Source of the DNA: JBBATK01 sp040398805
GTDB lineage: Bacteria; Bacteroidota; Ignavibacteria; Kapaibacteriales; NICIL-2
Direction: 5' to 3'
Assembly (NCBI GenBank): GCA_040398805.1
Contig: JBBATK010000008.1
Coordinates: forward strand, 51,922-115,921
DNA length: 64,000 bases
A model generated the notes under the pieces. That model made no database searches and was not told where the DNA came from. It saw only the letters and a program-made list of their open reading frames with translations. The position numbers were made by a program, and so were the translations under genes. Shown piece by piece: positions 53,714 to 61,719 of this stretch (positions within the stretch are counted from its first letter, which is position 1; every line of letters starts with the position of its first letter).

Positions 53714-54996
53714 ACATGCCCATCGGCACACGTCCCGTGGTTCTTGCGTGCATGCTCTGCGTGTGCACCCTGTTCTGCTCGGTGCTGTGCACCGTGGATA
53801 CCCATGCCCAAGGCGGTTCCAATTATACCGTGTTCGGACTCGGCGACCTGCGTCGCAGTGTCGGTGCGGCCTACGAGGGAGTGGGCGGCTGCCTGTACAG
53901 CACGTCCTTCGACAACACCATCAACATCGCCAATCCCGCCGTATGGACCGATGTCAAGACCACGAGACTGCAAGGCGGGTACCGGTTCAATCAGCAGTTC
54001 ATCACGCAGAACGGCCGCACCGTAGGGAACAATAACGGAAAGCTCGACGGCGTGGCGGTGATCTTCGCTCTTGATACCACCGCAGGTGTGAGCGCCAGCA
54101 TCGGTCTGTATCCGTCCAGCTCGGTGAATTACATGTTCGTCAAAGGCGAGCGCATCGCCTTGCCCGATCCCGGTCAGTTCATCGACGGGTACTCGTCGTA
54201 TATGGGAAGCGGAGGATTGAATGCGGGTTTCCTTGGTGCATCGTGGGCGGTGACACCGCGAGTGTCGGTAGGATTCACCGGACTTTTCCATTTCGGCGTC
54301 ATCACCGACAAGGTCGAGACCTCCATCATCAGCGAAGCTGCGCTGAATTCCATCACGACGAATACCGATCAACTCTCCGCCATGGGTTTCACCTTGGGCT
54401 TGCAGACGAAACCGTTCGACAATTTCACCCTCGGCGGATCGCTCACGATGAACGGATCGCTCACCGCTCTCTCCGATATGAATTACCGGACGGCGCAGAC
54501 AGGTGGCGTGGTGTCGTACGATAGTACGTTCACGCGTACCGTCACCTCGTCCATGCCCTCCACCATCGGCATCGGTGCGTCGTATCGTCACGACCGATTG
54601 CTCTTTCTTGCCGATGCGGAACTGCAGACGGTGGATGGTATGACCTATCGCATGCCCGCGGGTTCATCGTACACCAATGCGTCGCGCATCGGCGTCGGGA
54701 TCAGCCGTCTGGGATCACGCTCCGCCGGGATGTCCTATGCTCAGAAGATGAATCTCAATGCCGGACTCGGCATGCGGAATCTGTATTATTCGTTCTTCGG
54801 GGAAACCGTCACGGAACAGTACGGAACGTTCGGTGTGCAGATGCCCTTCGGCGGGGCCGCCATGGTGGACGCCGCCTTGGTGCTGGGTGTGCGCGGAAGC
54901 ACGCGCAACGGCGGAGTGGAAGAGCTGTTCGGTCGACTGAGCGTCACCATCAGCGTCGGCGAAGTGTGGTTCATTCCGTTCCGCAGGGACCAGTAA
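53710..54996 (+). CDS. outer membrane beta-barrel protein (OmpP1/FadL-like)
   Basis: A 428-residue barrel. A signal peptide (LACMLCVCTLFCSVLC to THAQ) precedes NYTVFGLGDLRRSVGAAYEG, then the hatch-like segment with NTINIANPAVW, as in FadL/OmpP1-like proteins of Bacteroidota that carry hydrophobic compounds. The C terminus has barrel strands SVTISVGEVWFIPFR. It is coupled to the lipoprotein gene by a 4-nt overlap. Substrate unknown. Confidence 0.75.
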   Translation: MNMPIGTRPVVLACMLCVCTLFCSVLCTVDTHAQGGSNYTVFGLGDLRRSVGAAYEGVGGCLYSTSFDNTINIANPAVWTDVKTTRLQGGYRFNQQFITQNGRTVGNNNGKLDGVAVIFALDTTAGVSASIGLYPSSSVNYMFVKGERIALPDPGQFIDGYSSYMGSGGLNAGFLGASWAVTPRVSVGFTGLFHFGVITDKVETSIISEAALNSITTNTDQLSAMGFTLGLQTKPFDNFTLGGSLTMNGSLTALSDMNYRTAQTGGVVSYDSTFTRTVTSSMPSTIGIGASYRHDRLLFLADAELQTVDGMTYRMPAGSSYTNASRIGVGISRLGSRSAGMSYAQKMNLNAGLGMRNLYYSFFGETVTEQYGTFGVQMPFGGAAMVDAALVLGVRGSTRNGGVEELFGRLSVTISVGEVWFIPFRRDQ

Positions 54997-55047
54997 TCAC
55001 GGCGCACCCGAGGTCTTCGCTTCCACCGTGTCCTGCCGCTCGATGCC

Positions 55048-55497
55048 TCACTCGTTCCACCGCGTCGTCGTTCGCGGCAGCGGGAACACCGTCCTCTCAT
55101 CCTCCCTCGACGGACGCCGTCTGCGGGATGTCTCCTTCGGCGCACGCACAAGAACAGGCTGCCGTTCACCCGCACACACCCGCTCATACAGGCAGGCCCT
55201 TTCGGGATTCAACCGTGCGATGCACTTCATGAGATCATGCGTGGCAAGGGCTCGAAGCGCTTCCGCGCGACGTCGCGCGGCGCGCATCGTTGAAAACGAT
55301 TCGTAATACCAAAGTTGTCGAATATCATACCGCGCAATGAACCCATGTGCGTCGCTGTCGTCCTTATGACGCTTCACGGCCGCCACGAGGTCGTCCGTCA
55401 CATCCACATGCACCACGCCGATATCGTTGCTCATCACGTAGGCGTGATAGGCGTGCGGTGGAGTATCCGCCGTCGTGTGGTTCAAGGATGGAGTCAT
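55048..55497 (-). CDS. GIY-YIG-like protein with eroded active site
   Basis: A 149-residue protein. Residues about 16-105 follow the GIY-YIG endonuclease (UPF0213-like) pattern: YHAYVMSNDIGVVHVDVTDDL, GFIARYDIRQLWYYESF and a final NPERACLYERV. However, the second motif Y-I-G reads H-V-D and the catalytic Arg after DL is Ala (DDLVAAVKRH), so nuclease activity is doubtful. The last 40 residues are Arg-rich and unlike the family. ATG 55497 is needed to include the first strand. It is convergent with the barrel gene; 51 nt between them hold nothing. Confidence 0.6.
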   Translation of the reverse strand: MTPSLNHTTADTPPHAYHAYVMSNDIGVVHVDVTDDLVAAVKRHKDDSDAHGFIARYDIRQLWYYESFSTMRAARRRAEALRALATHDLMKCIARLNPERACLYERVCAGERQPVLVRAPKETSRRRRPSREDERTVFPLPRTTTRWNE

Positions 55498-55678
55498 GTC
55501 AGGGGAGTGATAAGGATATGCGACACACCATGTCGCGCTTCATGGGTTATCGGACGTTCCACGGGATGGATAAAGCCCTCATGTTCCGTAAATTCGTGGT
55601 CTCTGGCGGCGACGTACACCGAAAGTCCCCGCCTATCGTCCTACTAACCGACCGTCGGATTCATCATACGCACCATTT

Positions 55679-56473
55679 ATGAAAACCTTTCTCACGTTGC
55701 GGACCACCATTCGCATCACCATCTGCGCCGTCCTTATGCTCTCGGGAATGCAGCTGCCCGCCCAAGTGCTGGAAGCCGGTGAGGAGCTGACGTACACTGT
55801 TTCCTATCTGGGCGTGCGCCTCGGCACCATCCGCATGACCAACGAGGGAAAGATCGATTTCAACGGCAAGCAGGTGTACAAGATGAAAGCGTACATCGAC
55901 TCACGTCCCGGTATTCCCTTCGTGGAGATCCACACCACCTTCGAGTCGTGGATCGATCCCTCGGCCACGTCGTCCTATCAGTTCGCCGCCAACACCAAGG
56001 ATGGCGACGGCTGGCAGTTCGATAAGTACGTGTTCAATTATCCCGCGAAGATCATCACCACGGAGAAGTGGGCGAACAATGTGAAGAAGAGCGGCAACCA
56101 ATTCGCCATCACGAAGAAATACAACGACGGCTGTTCGCTGTTCTACTGCGCACGGCAGCTGTTGTATTCGAAGAACATCGCCAGCATCCCCACCATGGTG
56201 GGCGACGATACCAACACCACCCGTATCAATTTCTTAGGCAAGGTGGAACCCGTCGAGATAGAATCCTCCTCGTATCCCGTCCGCACGGTGTATTTCGATG
56301 GCGACGCCAACTGGACCGGCGTGTACGGTGTGACGGGTCACTTCCAGGGATGGTTCAGCGACGATGCGGCACGTGTGCCCATCAAGGCGAAAATGAAGTT
56401 GTATCTTGGCAGCGCTTCCATTGAACTGGTGGGATGGAAACGCAAGGACTGGCAGCCGCCCAAAGCCGAATAA
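55679..56473 (+). CDS. DUF3108 family exported protein
   Basis: A 264-residue protein with a signal peptide (ICAVLMLSGMQLPAQ). The domain starts GEELTYTVSYLGVRLGTIRM and continues with IHTTFESWIDP and GWFSDDAARVPIKAKMKLYLG, matching DUF3108 envelope proteins of unknown role, which are often lipoprotein-like beta-sandwich carriers. ATG 55679 gives the signal peptide directly. The 180-nt gap upstream (55498-55678) holds nothing recognisable. It precedes mgtC by 19 nt and probably shares its transcript. Confidence 0.85.
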   Translation: MKTFLTLRTTIRITICAVLMLSGMQLPAQVLEAGEELTYTVSYLGVRLGTIRMTNEGKIDFNGKQVYKMKAYIDSRPGIPFVEIHTTFESWIDPSATSSYQFAANTKDGDGWQFDKYVFNYPAKIITTEKWANNVKKSGNQFAITKKYNDGCSLFYCARQLLYSKNIASIPTMVGDDTNTTRINFLGKVEPVEIESSSYPVRTVYFDGDANWTGVYGVTGHFQGWFSDDAARVPIKAKMKLYLGSASIELVGWKRKDWQPPKAE

Positions 56474-56492
56474 CGCCGACGGAGAAAGGATC

Positions 56493-57125
56493 ATGATGTA
56501 TCCGGATGATGTGATAAAGCTCATACTTGCCGTCGTGGTGGGCGGACTCATAGGTCTGGAGCGCGAATACAGCAGCAAAGCCGCAGGGTTCCGCAGCATC
56601 GTGCTCATCTGTATCGGGTCCACGCTCTTCACGGTCATCTCCCAGCATCTGGGTGGTACTGCTAATGGCGACCGTATCGCGGCGAACATCATCACGGGCA
56701 TAGGTTTCATCGGTGCCGGCGTCGTGTTCAAGGACGGTGTGTCCATCACGGGCATCACCACCGCGTCGAGCATCTGGGCCACGGCCGCCCTCGGCATGGC
56801 TATCGGCGGCGGACATTACATCCTGGCCTTCGAAGGTCTGGTCCTCGTCATCATCGTCCTCTCCCTTTTCGAGTTTCTCGAACGCCAGGTGGACCGCTGG
56901 CATCAGGTGCGCAGCTACCGTATCGTTGTGAACGGCGACACCGATTTCAGTATCGAACTCGAAGCCCGCTTGGCTGAACTCTCCCTGAGTTTTGAAAAGA
57001 AACGACGGATGAAATCCGACAACTCCCGCGTGTATACCTACGATGTCAGCGGCAAACGCGACCGCATCGAACAGTTCAGCTCCTTCCTCATGAACGATTC
57101 CTCCGTGCAGTCCTTCGAGTGCTGA
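56493..57125 (+). CDS. MgtC/SapB family membrane protein
   Basis: A 210-residue protein. Four to five hydrophobic helices form the MgtC domain, with VVVGGLIGLEREYSSKAAGFRS, the family-defining G-L-x-R-E segment, and TGIGFIGAGVVFKDG. A small cytoplasmic ACT-like C-terminal domain follows (about 145-210). MgtC proteins modulate F-type ATP synthase or Mg2+ homeostasis in some pathogens; the role here is open. ATG 56493 (or 56496) has GGAGAAAGGA directly upstream; the longer in-frame start lies inside the DUF3108 gene. Confidence 0.9.
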   Translation: MMYPDDVIKLILAVVVGGLIGLEREYSSKAAGFRSIVLICIGSTLFTVISQHLGGTANGDRIAANIITGIGFIGAGVVFKDGVSITGITTASSIWATAALGMAIGGGHYILAFEGLVLVIIVLSLFEFLERQVDRWHQVRSYRIVVNGDTDFSIELEARLAELSLSFEKKRRMKSDNSRVYTYDVSGKRDRIEQFSSFLMNDSSVQSFEC

Positions 57126-57140
57126 TTTTCGCTTCCTGCG

Positions 57141-57148
57141 TATCTTTC
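57141..57148 (+). promoter_or_regulatory. promoter-like box TATCTTTC before the Omp28-like gene
   Basis: Located 96 nt upstream of ATG 57245, just after the mgtC stop. Confidence 0.35.
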
Positions 57149-57244
57149 GAGGCACGGTGAACACGTCATCCGAGAATACTTCGGCATAGCGCCCGCTACG
57201 TCCGTGCGATCTACCGTTCCATTCATCCTGTCGGGGAATACCGT

Positions 57245-59440
57245 ATGAACGTCCGTACCCTTGTGTCTTCCGTTGCGTGCTTCATCATCTGCGCGCTGTC
57301 CTGCCACGACCTTTTTGCCCAGAATCCCGCCCGGGCCATGGTGATCGAAGATCACACCGGCGCGTGGTGCGGGTGGTGCGTGCGCGGCAATCAGGCGCTA
57401 GAGGATCTGCACGCGCAATACGGCGACCGTGTCATCCCGCTCGCTTTTCACAATGGCGACAGCATGGCATTGCCCATCCAGAGCGTGCTCGCGAAGAAAT
57501 TCTCTATTACGGGATATCCCAGCGGACTCGTGAACAGGGAGAGTTTCACGATCGGAACGAGCACGGGACGTATCCTGGATCCCGACAATTGGGCCGCTGC
57601 GGTGAAGTCGTTGGAAACCGCGAAGTCCAGCATCGGTGTGACCGTGGAATGGAGCATCGACAGCACGACGGGCGTGCTGACGGCCAAAGCCACGGCGAAG
57701 ATGTTCGCCGACCTCAACACGCAGTACGCATTCAATCTCGTGGTGGTGGAGGACAGCGTGAAAGGAAAGGGGACGGGGTGGGACCAGACGAATTATCTCA
57801 GCAACCGCGCGGGCTATGAATCGCATCCGTACTATTACCTGCCGTCCAAGATTCCAGACTATTACCACATGAACGTGGTCCGTGCGTTCATTGGCGGTGA
57901 GAACGGCGAGATCGGCGGCTTCCCCGCGTTTGCGCGCAATGGCGAGAGTTATACCCATACGTTCACGGTAGGACTGGACTCCGTGAAGATCCAGAACCGG
58001 AAAAACATCTGGGTGGCGGTGATGGTGGTGGAGAACGGCGGACTCAACCGCGTGGTGAATGCGGTGTCGGCCGGAAAAACGCCCACGCCAAAGTCCACCT
58101 TGTGGAAGGTGGACGTGAGTGCTGCGGATAATTACCGCACGGCCAAGCGCAACGACAGTACGGCGTTCCTGCTCACGCTGAAGAACAATAACGACAAGGA
58201 CGTCACGGGCATCGTGAACATGGATAAGAATTATTCCTATGCTCCTGATGACTGGACCGTTCGATTCGATCCCAAGTCCATCAACGTTCCCGCAGGCGGC
58301 ACCGCTACGGTGAAGATGATCGTGAAGCTGGGTAGCGCAGCGGGCTATGGCAATTACAAGATCACGACGGAGATCAAGCCCTTCGACAACATCCGCAGTC
58401 TGCCGCTGAGCACCACGGTGGGCGTTTTGTCCGACGGCATCCGCTATGCCATCGCGCGGTTCGATTCCGACGAGGGCCGCGAGCTGGATCCGCTCATGGA
58501 GTCGTACACGAAGCTTGGCGCTTTTGCCGGAGAGAGCGCCGTGGTGGCGTGCAACGACAGCACGCTGAAGTATTATGACTTCAATGCCTTCGATGTGATG
58601 CTGCTTCCCGAAAGCTATGCCACCCGAACGGCCATCATCTTCAGCAAGAAGATGGTCCAGATGATGCAGAACCGTGTGGACAATTTCCGTCCGATGATCA
58701 TCACCTCGCCCATGGACATGTGGTTCACGGCGGATAATTACGGATCGATGGTGAGCGCGGAGGTGAAGAAGTTCTTCAACGAGACGTTAGGATTCACAGG
58801 GGCGAAGCGCTCGTGGGGTCCGTGGCTGTGGAACAGCTCCTTGCGAAAGTCGTCCGTGGTCGGCGTGCAGTCGTATGCCGGGCAGGACGTCCAACCCTCG
58901 TTGGACTTCAACGTGAACGAGACGGATTCCGTGTACACCGTGCAGGATCACTGGCTCGACGAATTGTCCATCCTCGATTCCGCACGCGTCCACCGCATCT
59001 TCCGGTTCTATGGCGAGAAGATCACCGATGATTCTTCCGTCGCCGCGGTGTACACCAAGGTGAAGAACACGGCAGTGATCTATCAGGGATTCAGCTTCGG
59101 AGCCATCAAGGATGAACCCCTGCGCCGCACGGTGCTCAATAATTATCTGTCGTTCCTCATGAAGGTGACGGACGTGGAACCCGCCGACATCAATGTCGCC
59201 CGCCTCAGCGCCTATCCCTTGCCCGCCGCCCAGATGATGAACGTGACCTTTCTCGAGAACGCCTCTCCCGGAACGCTGCGCGTGGCGGATACGCGCGGTC
59301 GTGAATGGATGACACTGCCCGTATCCGCAGGCGCGGGCTCCATGCGTCTTGATATGAGCTCGCTTCCCGCAGGCTCGTATTATCTGCTCCTCGAACGCGC
59401 CGGGGCGATGTCGGCGTGTGCGGTAATGGTGGGAAGGTAG
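57245..59440 (+). CDS. Omp28-related thioredoxin-like surface protein with T9SS sorting domain
   Basis: A 731-residue exported protein. After the signal peptide (VACFIICALSCHDLFAQ) the Omp28/thioredoxin-like domain shows EDHTGAWCGWCVRGNQAL with a CxxC at 42-45, and FHNGDSMALP. A middle region (about 300-400) is Ig/transglutaminase-like, and the next 250 residues have no named match. The final 70 residues (AYPLPAAQMMNVTFLENAS; SLPAGSYYLLLE) fit a T9SS type A sorting domain. It is therefore a likely surface-exposed thiol-oxidoreductase-like cargo. It is probably expressed alone. Confidence 0.82.
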   Translation: MNVRTLVSSVACFIICALSCHDLFAQNPARAMVIEDHTGAWCGWCVRGNQALEDLHAQYGDRVIPLAFHNGDSMALPIQSVLAKKFSITGYPSGLVNRESFTIGTSTGRILDPDNWAAAVKSLETAKSSIGVTVEWSIDSTTGVLTAKATAKMFADLNTQYAFNLVVVEDSVKGKGTGWDQTNYLSNRAGYESHPYYYLPSKIPDYYHMNVVRAFIGGENGEIGGFPAFARNGESYTHTFTVGLDSVKIQNRKNIWVAVMVVENGGLNRVVNAVSAGKTPTPKSTLWKVDVSAADNYRTAKRNDSTAFLLTLKNNNDKDVTGIVNMDKNYSYAPDDWTVRFDPKSINVPAGGTATVKMIVKLGSAAGYGNYKITTEIKPFDNIRSLPLSTTVGVLSDGIRYAIARFDSDEGRELDPLMESYTKLGAFAGESAVVACNDSTLKYYDFNAFDVMLLPESYATRTAIIFSKKMVQMMQNRVDNFRPMIITSPMDMWFTADNYGSMVSAEVKKFFNETLGFTGAKRSWGPWLWNSSLRKSSVVGVQSYAGQDVQPSLDFNVNETDSVYTVQDHWLDELSILDSARVHRIFRFYGEKITDDSSVAAVYTKVKNTAVIYQGFSFGAIKDEPLRRTVLNNYLSFLMKVTDVEPADINVARLSAYPLPAAQMMNVTFLENASPGTLRVADTRGREWMTLPVSAGAGSMRLDMSSLPAGSYYLLLERAGAMSACAVMVGR

Positions 59441-59513
59441 AGGGGAATGCACAAGAATACCGCGAGCTGAAAAAATATATTCTTTGTGCTATTTATCACG
59501 CCCCGATATATTA

Positions 59514-59545
59514 CCCGAGAACCGGCCACGGAATAATCTCTCGGG
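59514..59545 (+). promoter_or_regulatory. inverted repeat covering the ribosome-binding region of the first propeller gene
   Basis: CCCGAGA (59514-59520) can pair with TCTCGGG (59539-59545), 18-nt loop. The right arm overlaps the GGGGA ribosome site just before ATG 59552, so the fold could restrain translation. No known riboswitch was recognised. Confidence 0.3.
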
Positions 59546-59551
59546 GAACGA

Positions 59552-61630
59552 ATGCGGTTACAGAACCGGCGACTACTTATTCTTTGTCTCTGCATGGTCC
59601 ATGCCACTGCACTGAGTGCGCAGTGGACGCACATAGGACCATGGAGGGGCACGGTGCGTGCGGCCGTGACGTTCAAAGGCGCCACGTTCATCGGCACGGA
59701 CAGGGCGGTGACGTATCGCACGACCGATGGTGGTGCCACGTACGAGTATCTGAGTGGCGGCTTGCCACAGAGTTCCTTCGAGAACACGGGTGATGTGAAA
59801 GGATTTCGCGTCATCGATGGTAATCTGTATGTGTTCCTGACGAACATGGCCCCGCATCGGTGGAACGATGCGAAGTGGATGTGGGAGCGTTTCATTATGT
59901 CCGACGATGCCGCCGATGCAGTCGACATGGTGAAAATCGGCACGTCGTTTTTTGCGTGCAGAAAGAGCTATCTTCTTGAGAAATCTACGGCCCGGAATCG
60001 TACCCTCCTGATGCCGGTCCGAAACAGTCATGCCATCTACCACCGCGAATCGTCGGTGTTCGTCGTCGGGGATACCGCCATTGTGCGGAGCGACGATACC
60101 GGCACCACCTGGACCACCCTGCCGATACCCCTGTACGCCCGTGACCTACGCACGTGTGTGGTGCGGGATGGAATGATCGCGCTGGTCACCATGAACGGGA
60201 GCATCTGTCGGAGTACGGACGACGGTGCGTCGTGGGATACGACGGGTTCGGGAATACCGCTCGGGGGTGTGACTCGCTTGATGACCGACAACGGCGTCTA
60301 TTATGCTGTCGACGTCCTTTTCAGGCTTTACCGGTCTGCGGATTGCAAGACCTGGAGAGTTATTGACCATGACTCCTCCCCGTCCGACGTGAACAGCATC
60401 GCCATTGCCGACAACCGCATTTATGCAGGAACATTGACGGCAGGAATCCATGCCACGGATACGTCCGCCGCCACATGGCGCAGATCCACGGAGGGTTTAG
60501 TGGGTATGCGATTCGCTTCGTTCTCCGCCGCAGGCACGCGAATGCTTTCCCGTGTAGGCAAGGAGATCTGGGAATACGATCCGGTTTCCGGGACGGGCGG
60601 CATTCTTCCGCCGCGCTCGGATACGGCGCAAGACGGATATCTCATCGCCGACGGATGTGTCTATGGTGACGAGGAGTTCGTCTTCGACTTCCGGCTGCAC
60701 GTAAGCATGACGAATGCCGACTCGGTGGAGCACGTGATGAAGGTTTACAACCGTGCCACGCAGACATGGACGAGGAAAGTGGCGTCGCGGGTACGGTGGC
60801 GAGGCGTCTATGAGGATGTCGTGTCGTCGTTCCATCGCAATGGCATCGAGTACTACACGTGTTTCAAGAACGGTTCTTTCAGGATGTCGACGGATGGTGG
60901 AGACCGCTGGCTGCACCTTACAGCCGCGGGTGCCAATTGCATGATGGCCGGAAGAAAGAACGTGGTTTTCGTTTCCGGCGATACGTATACGGGAATCACC
61001 CCGAATCGCGGCGGCATATGGGCTGACGTCCGGTGGCGACCCGCCGCCAACCATGTGTTCTTTCTCGACTCCGCCCCGGCGTTTTTTGATGGATACCGCA
61101 CGCTGGCATATTCCGTGGACCTTGGCTCGACGTTCCTGTTCGAAGAGGAGAATTTCGCCGGTGCGGAAGATATGACAGGAACACTGACGGATGTGTTCTT
61201 CCTTCAGTCCGGTTTCTTGAAAAGATACCGCGGGGTACCGGGTACGAAGTCCATCACCGTCGCAAGCCAGCCGCCATTCACCCCGAAAGCGATCCGCAGC
61301 TTGAATGGCATGCTGTACGTTCAGACGGATAATGGGTTTTATGTGCAGCGGCTCGACGCGGTAAGCGGAGGAGGAGAGGACGTCAGTCCGACAGCCGACA
61401 TGGCCGTCTATCCGCAACCCGTCGTCGGTCAGGCACATCTCCGGGTACCTGCAGGCACGCGGGATGTGAGGTTCTACGACAGTTTCGGTCTGCGGTGCGA
61501 CGTACCGGTGGTAGCCGGCAGCGACGACAACCGAGTGATCCGCGTGGAGCACCTGGTTTCCGGTATGTACATGGTGGTGGCAGAGGGTGCGTACGGAACG
61601 CGCACATTACCATTGATGGTCGTTAAATGA
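59552..61630 (+). CDS. beta-propeller surface protein with T9SS sorting domain (first of tandem pair)
   Basis: A 692-residue exported protein. A short signal peptide (LLILCLCMVHATALSAQ) leads to QWTHIGPWRGTVRAAVTFKG and then sortilin/BNR-like repeats with TTDGGATYEYL, RSDDTGTTWTTL, RSTDDGASWDTTG and STDGGDRWLHL, one Asp-box about every 50-80 residues, as in YCF48/sialidase-type propellers. The last 80 residues (VYPQPVVGQAHLRVPAG; LVSGMYMVVAEGAYG) are a T9SS type A sorting domain. Ligand unknown. It is a paralogue of the next gene; the stop at 61630 overlaps an ATG that I do not use as the next start. Confidence 0.8.
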   Translation: MRLQNRRLLILCLCMVHATALSAQWTHIGPWRGTVRAAVTFKGATFIGTDRAVTYRTTDGGATYEYLSGGLPQSSFENTGDVKGFRVIDGNLYVFLTNMAPHRWNDAKWMWERFIMSDDAADAVDMVKIGTSFFACRKSYLLEKSTARNRTLLMPVRNSHAIYHRESSVFVVGDTAIVRSDDTGTTWTTLPIPLYARDLRTCVVRDGMIALVTMNGSICRSTDDGASWDTTGSGIPLGGVTRLMTDNGVYYAVDVLFRLYRSADCKTWRVIDHDSSPSDVNSIAIADNRIYAGTLTAGIHATDTSAATWRRSTEGLVGMRFASFSAAGTRMLSRVGKEIWEYDPVSGTGGILPPRSDTAQDGYLIADGCVYGDEEFVFDFRLHVSMTNADSVEHVMKVYNRATQTWTRKVASRVRWRGVYEDVVSSFHRNGIEYYTCFKNGSFRMSTDGGDRWLHLTAAGANCMMAGRKNVVFVSGDTYTGITPNRGGIWADVRWRPAANHVFFLDSAPAFFDGYRTLAYSVDLGSTFLFEEENFAGAEDMTGTLTDVFFLQSGFLKRYRGVPGTKSITVASQPPFTPKAIRSLNGMLYVQTDNGFYVQRLDAVSGGGEDVSPTADMAVYPQPVVGQAHLRVPAGTRDVRFYDSFGLRCDVPVVAGSDDNRVIRVEHLVSGMYMVVAEGAYGTRTLPLMVVK

Positions 61631-61719
61631 GCCGATCGATATCCGCCATGCGTGTCCGACAATGGCGGATCGGAACGGTTTTGAACATCTTGATATCATT
61701 CACCTTTATGGATAGACGT

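Noticed and set aside
61627..61719. ATGA-coupled start for the second propeller gene
   Set aside because: It would place 31 residues before the signal peptide. A signal peptide must be N-terminal, so the later ATG is preferred.
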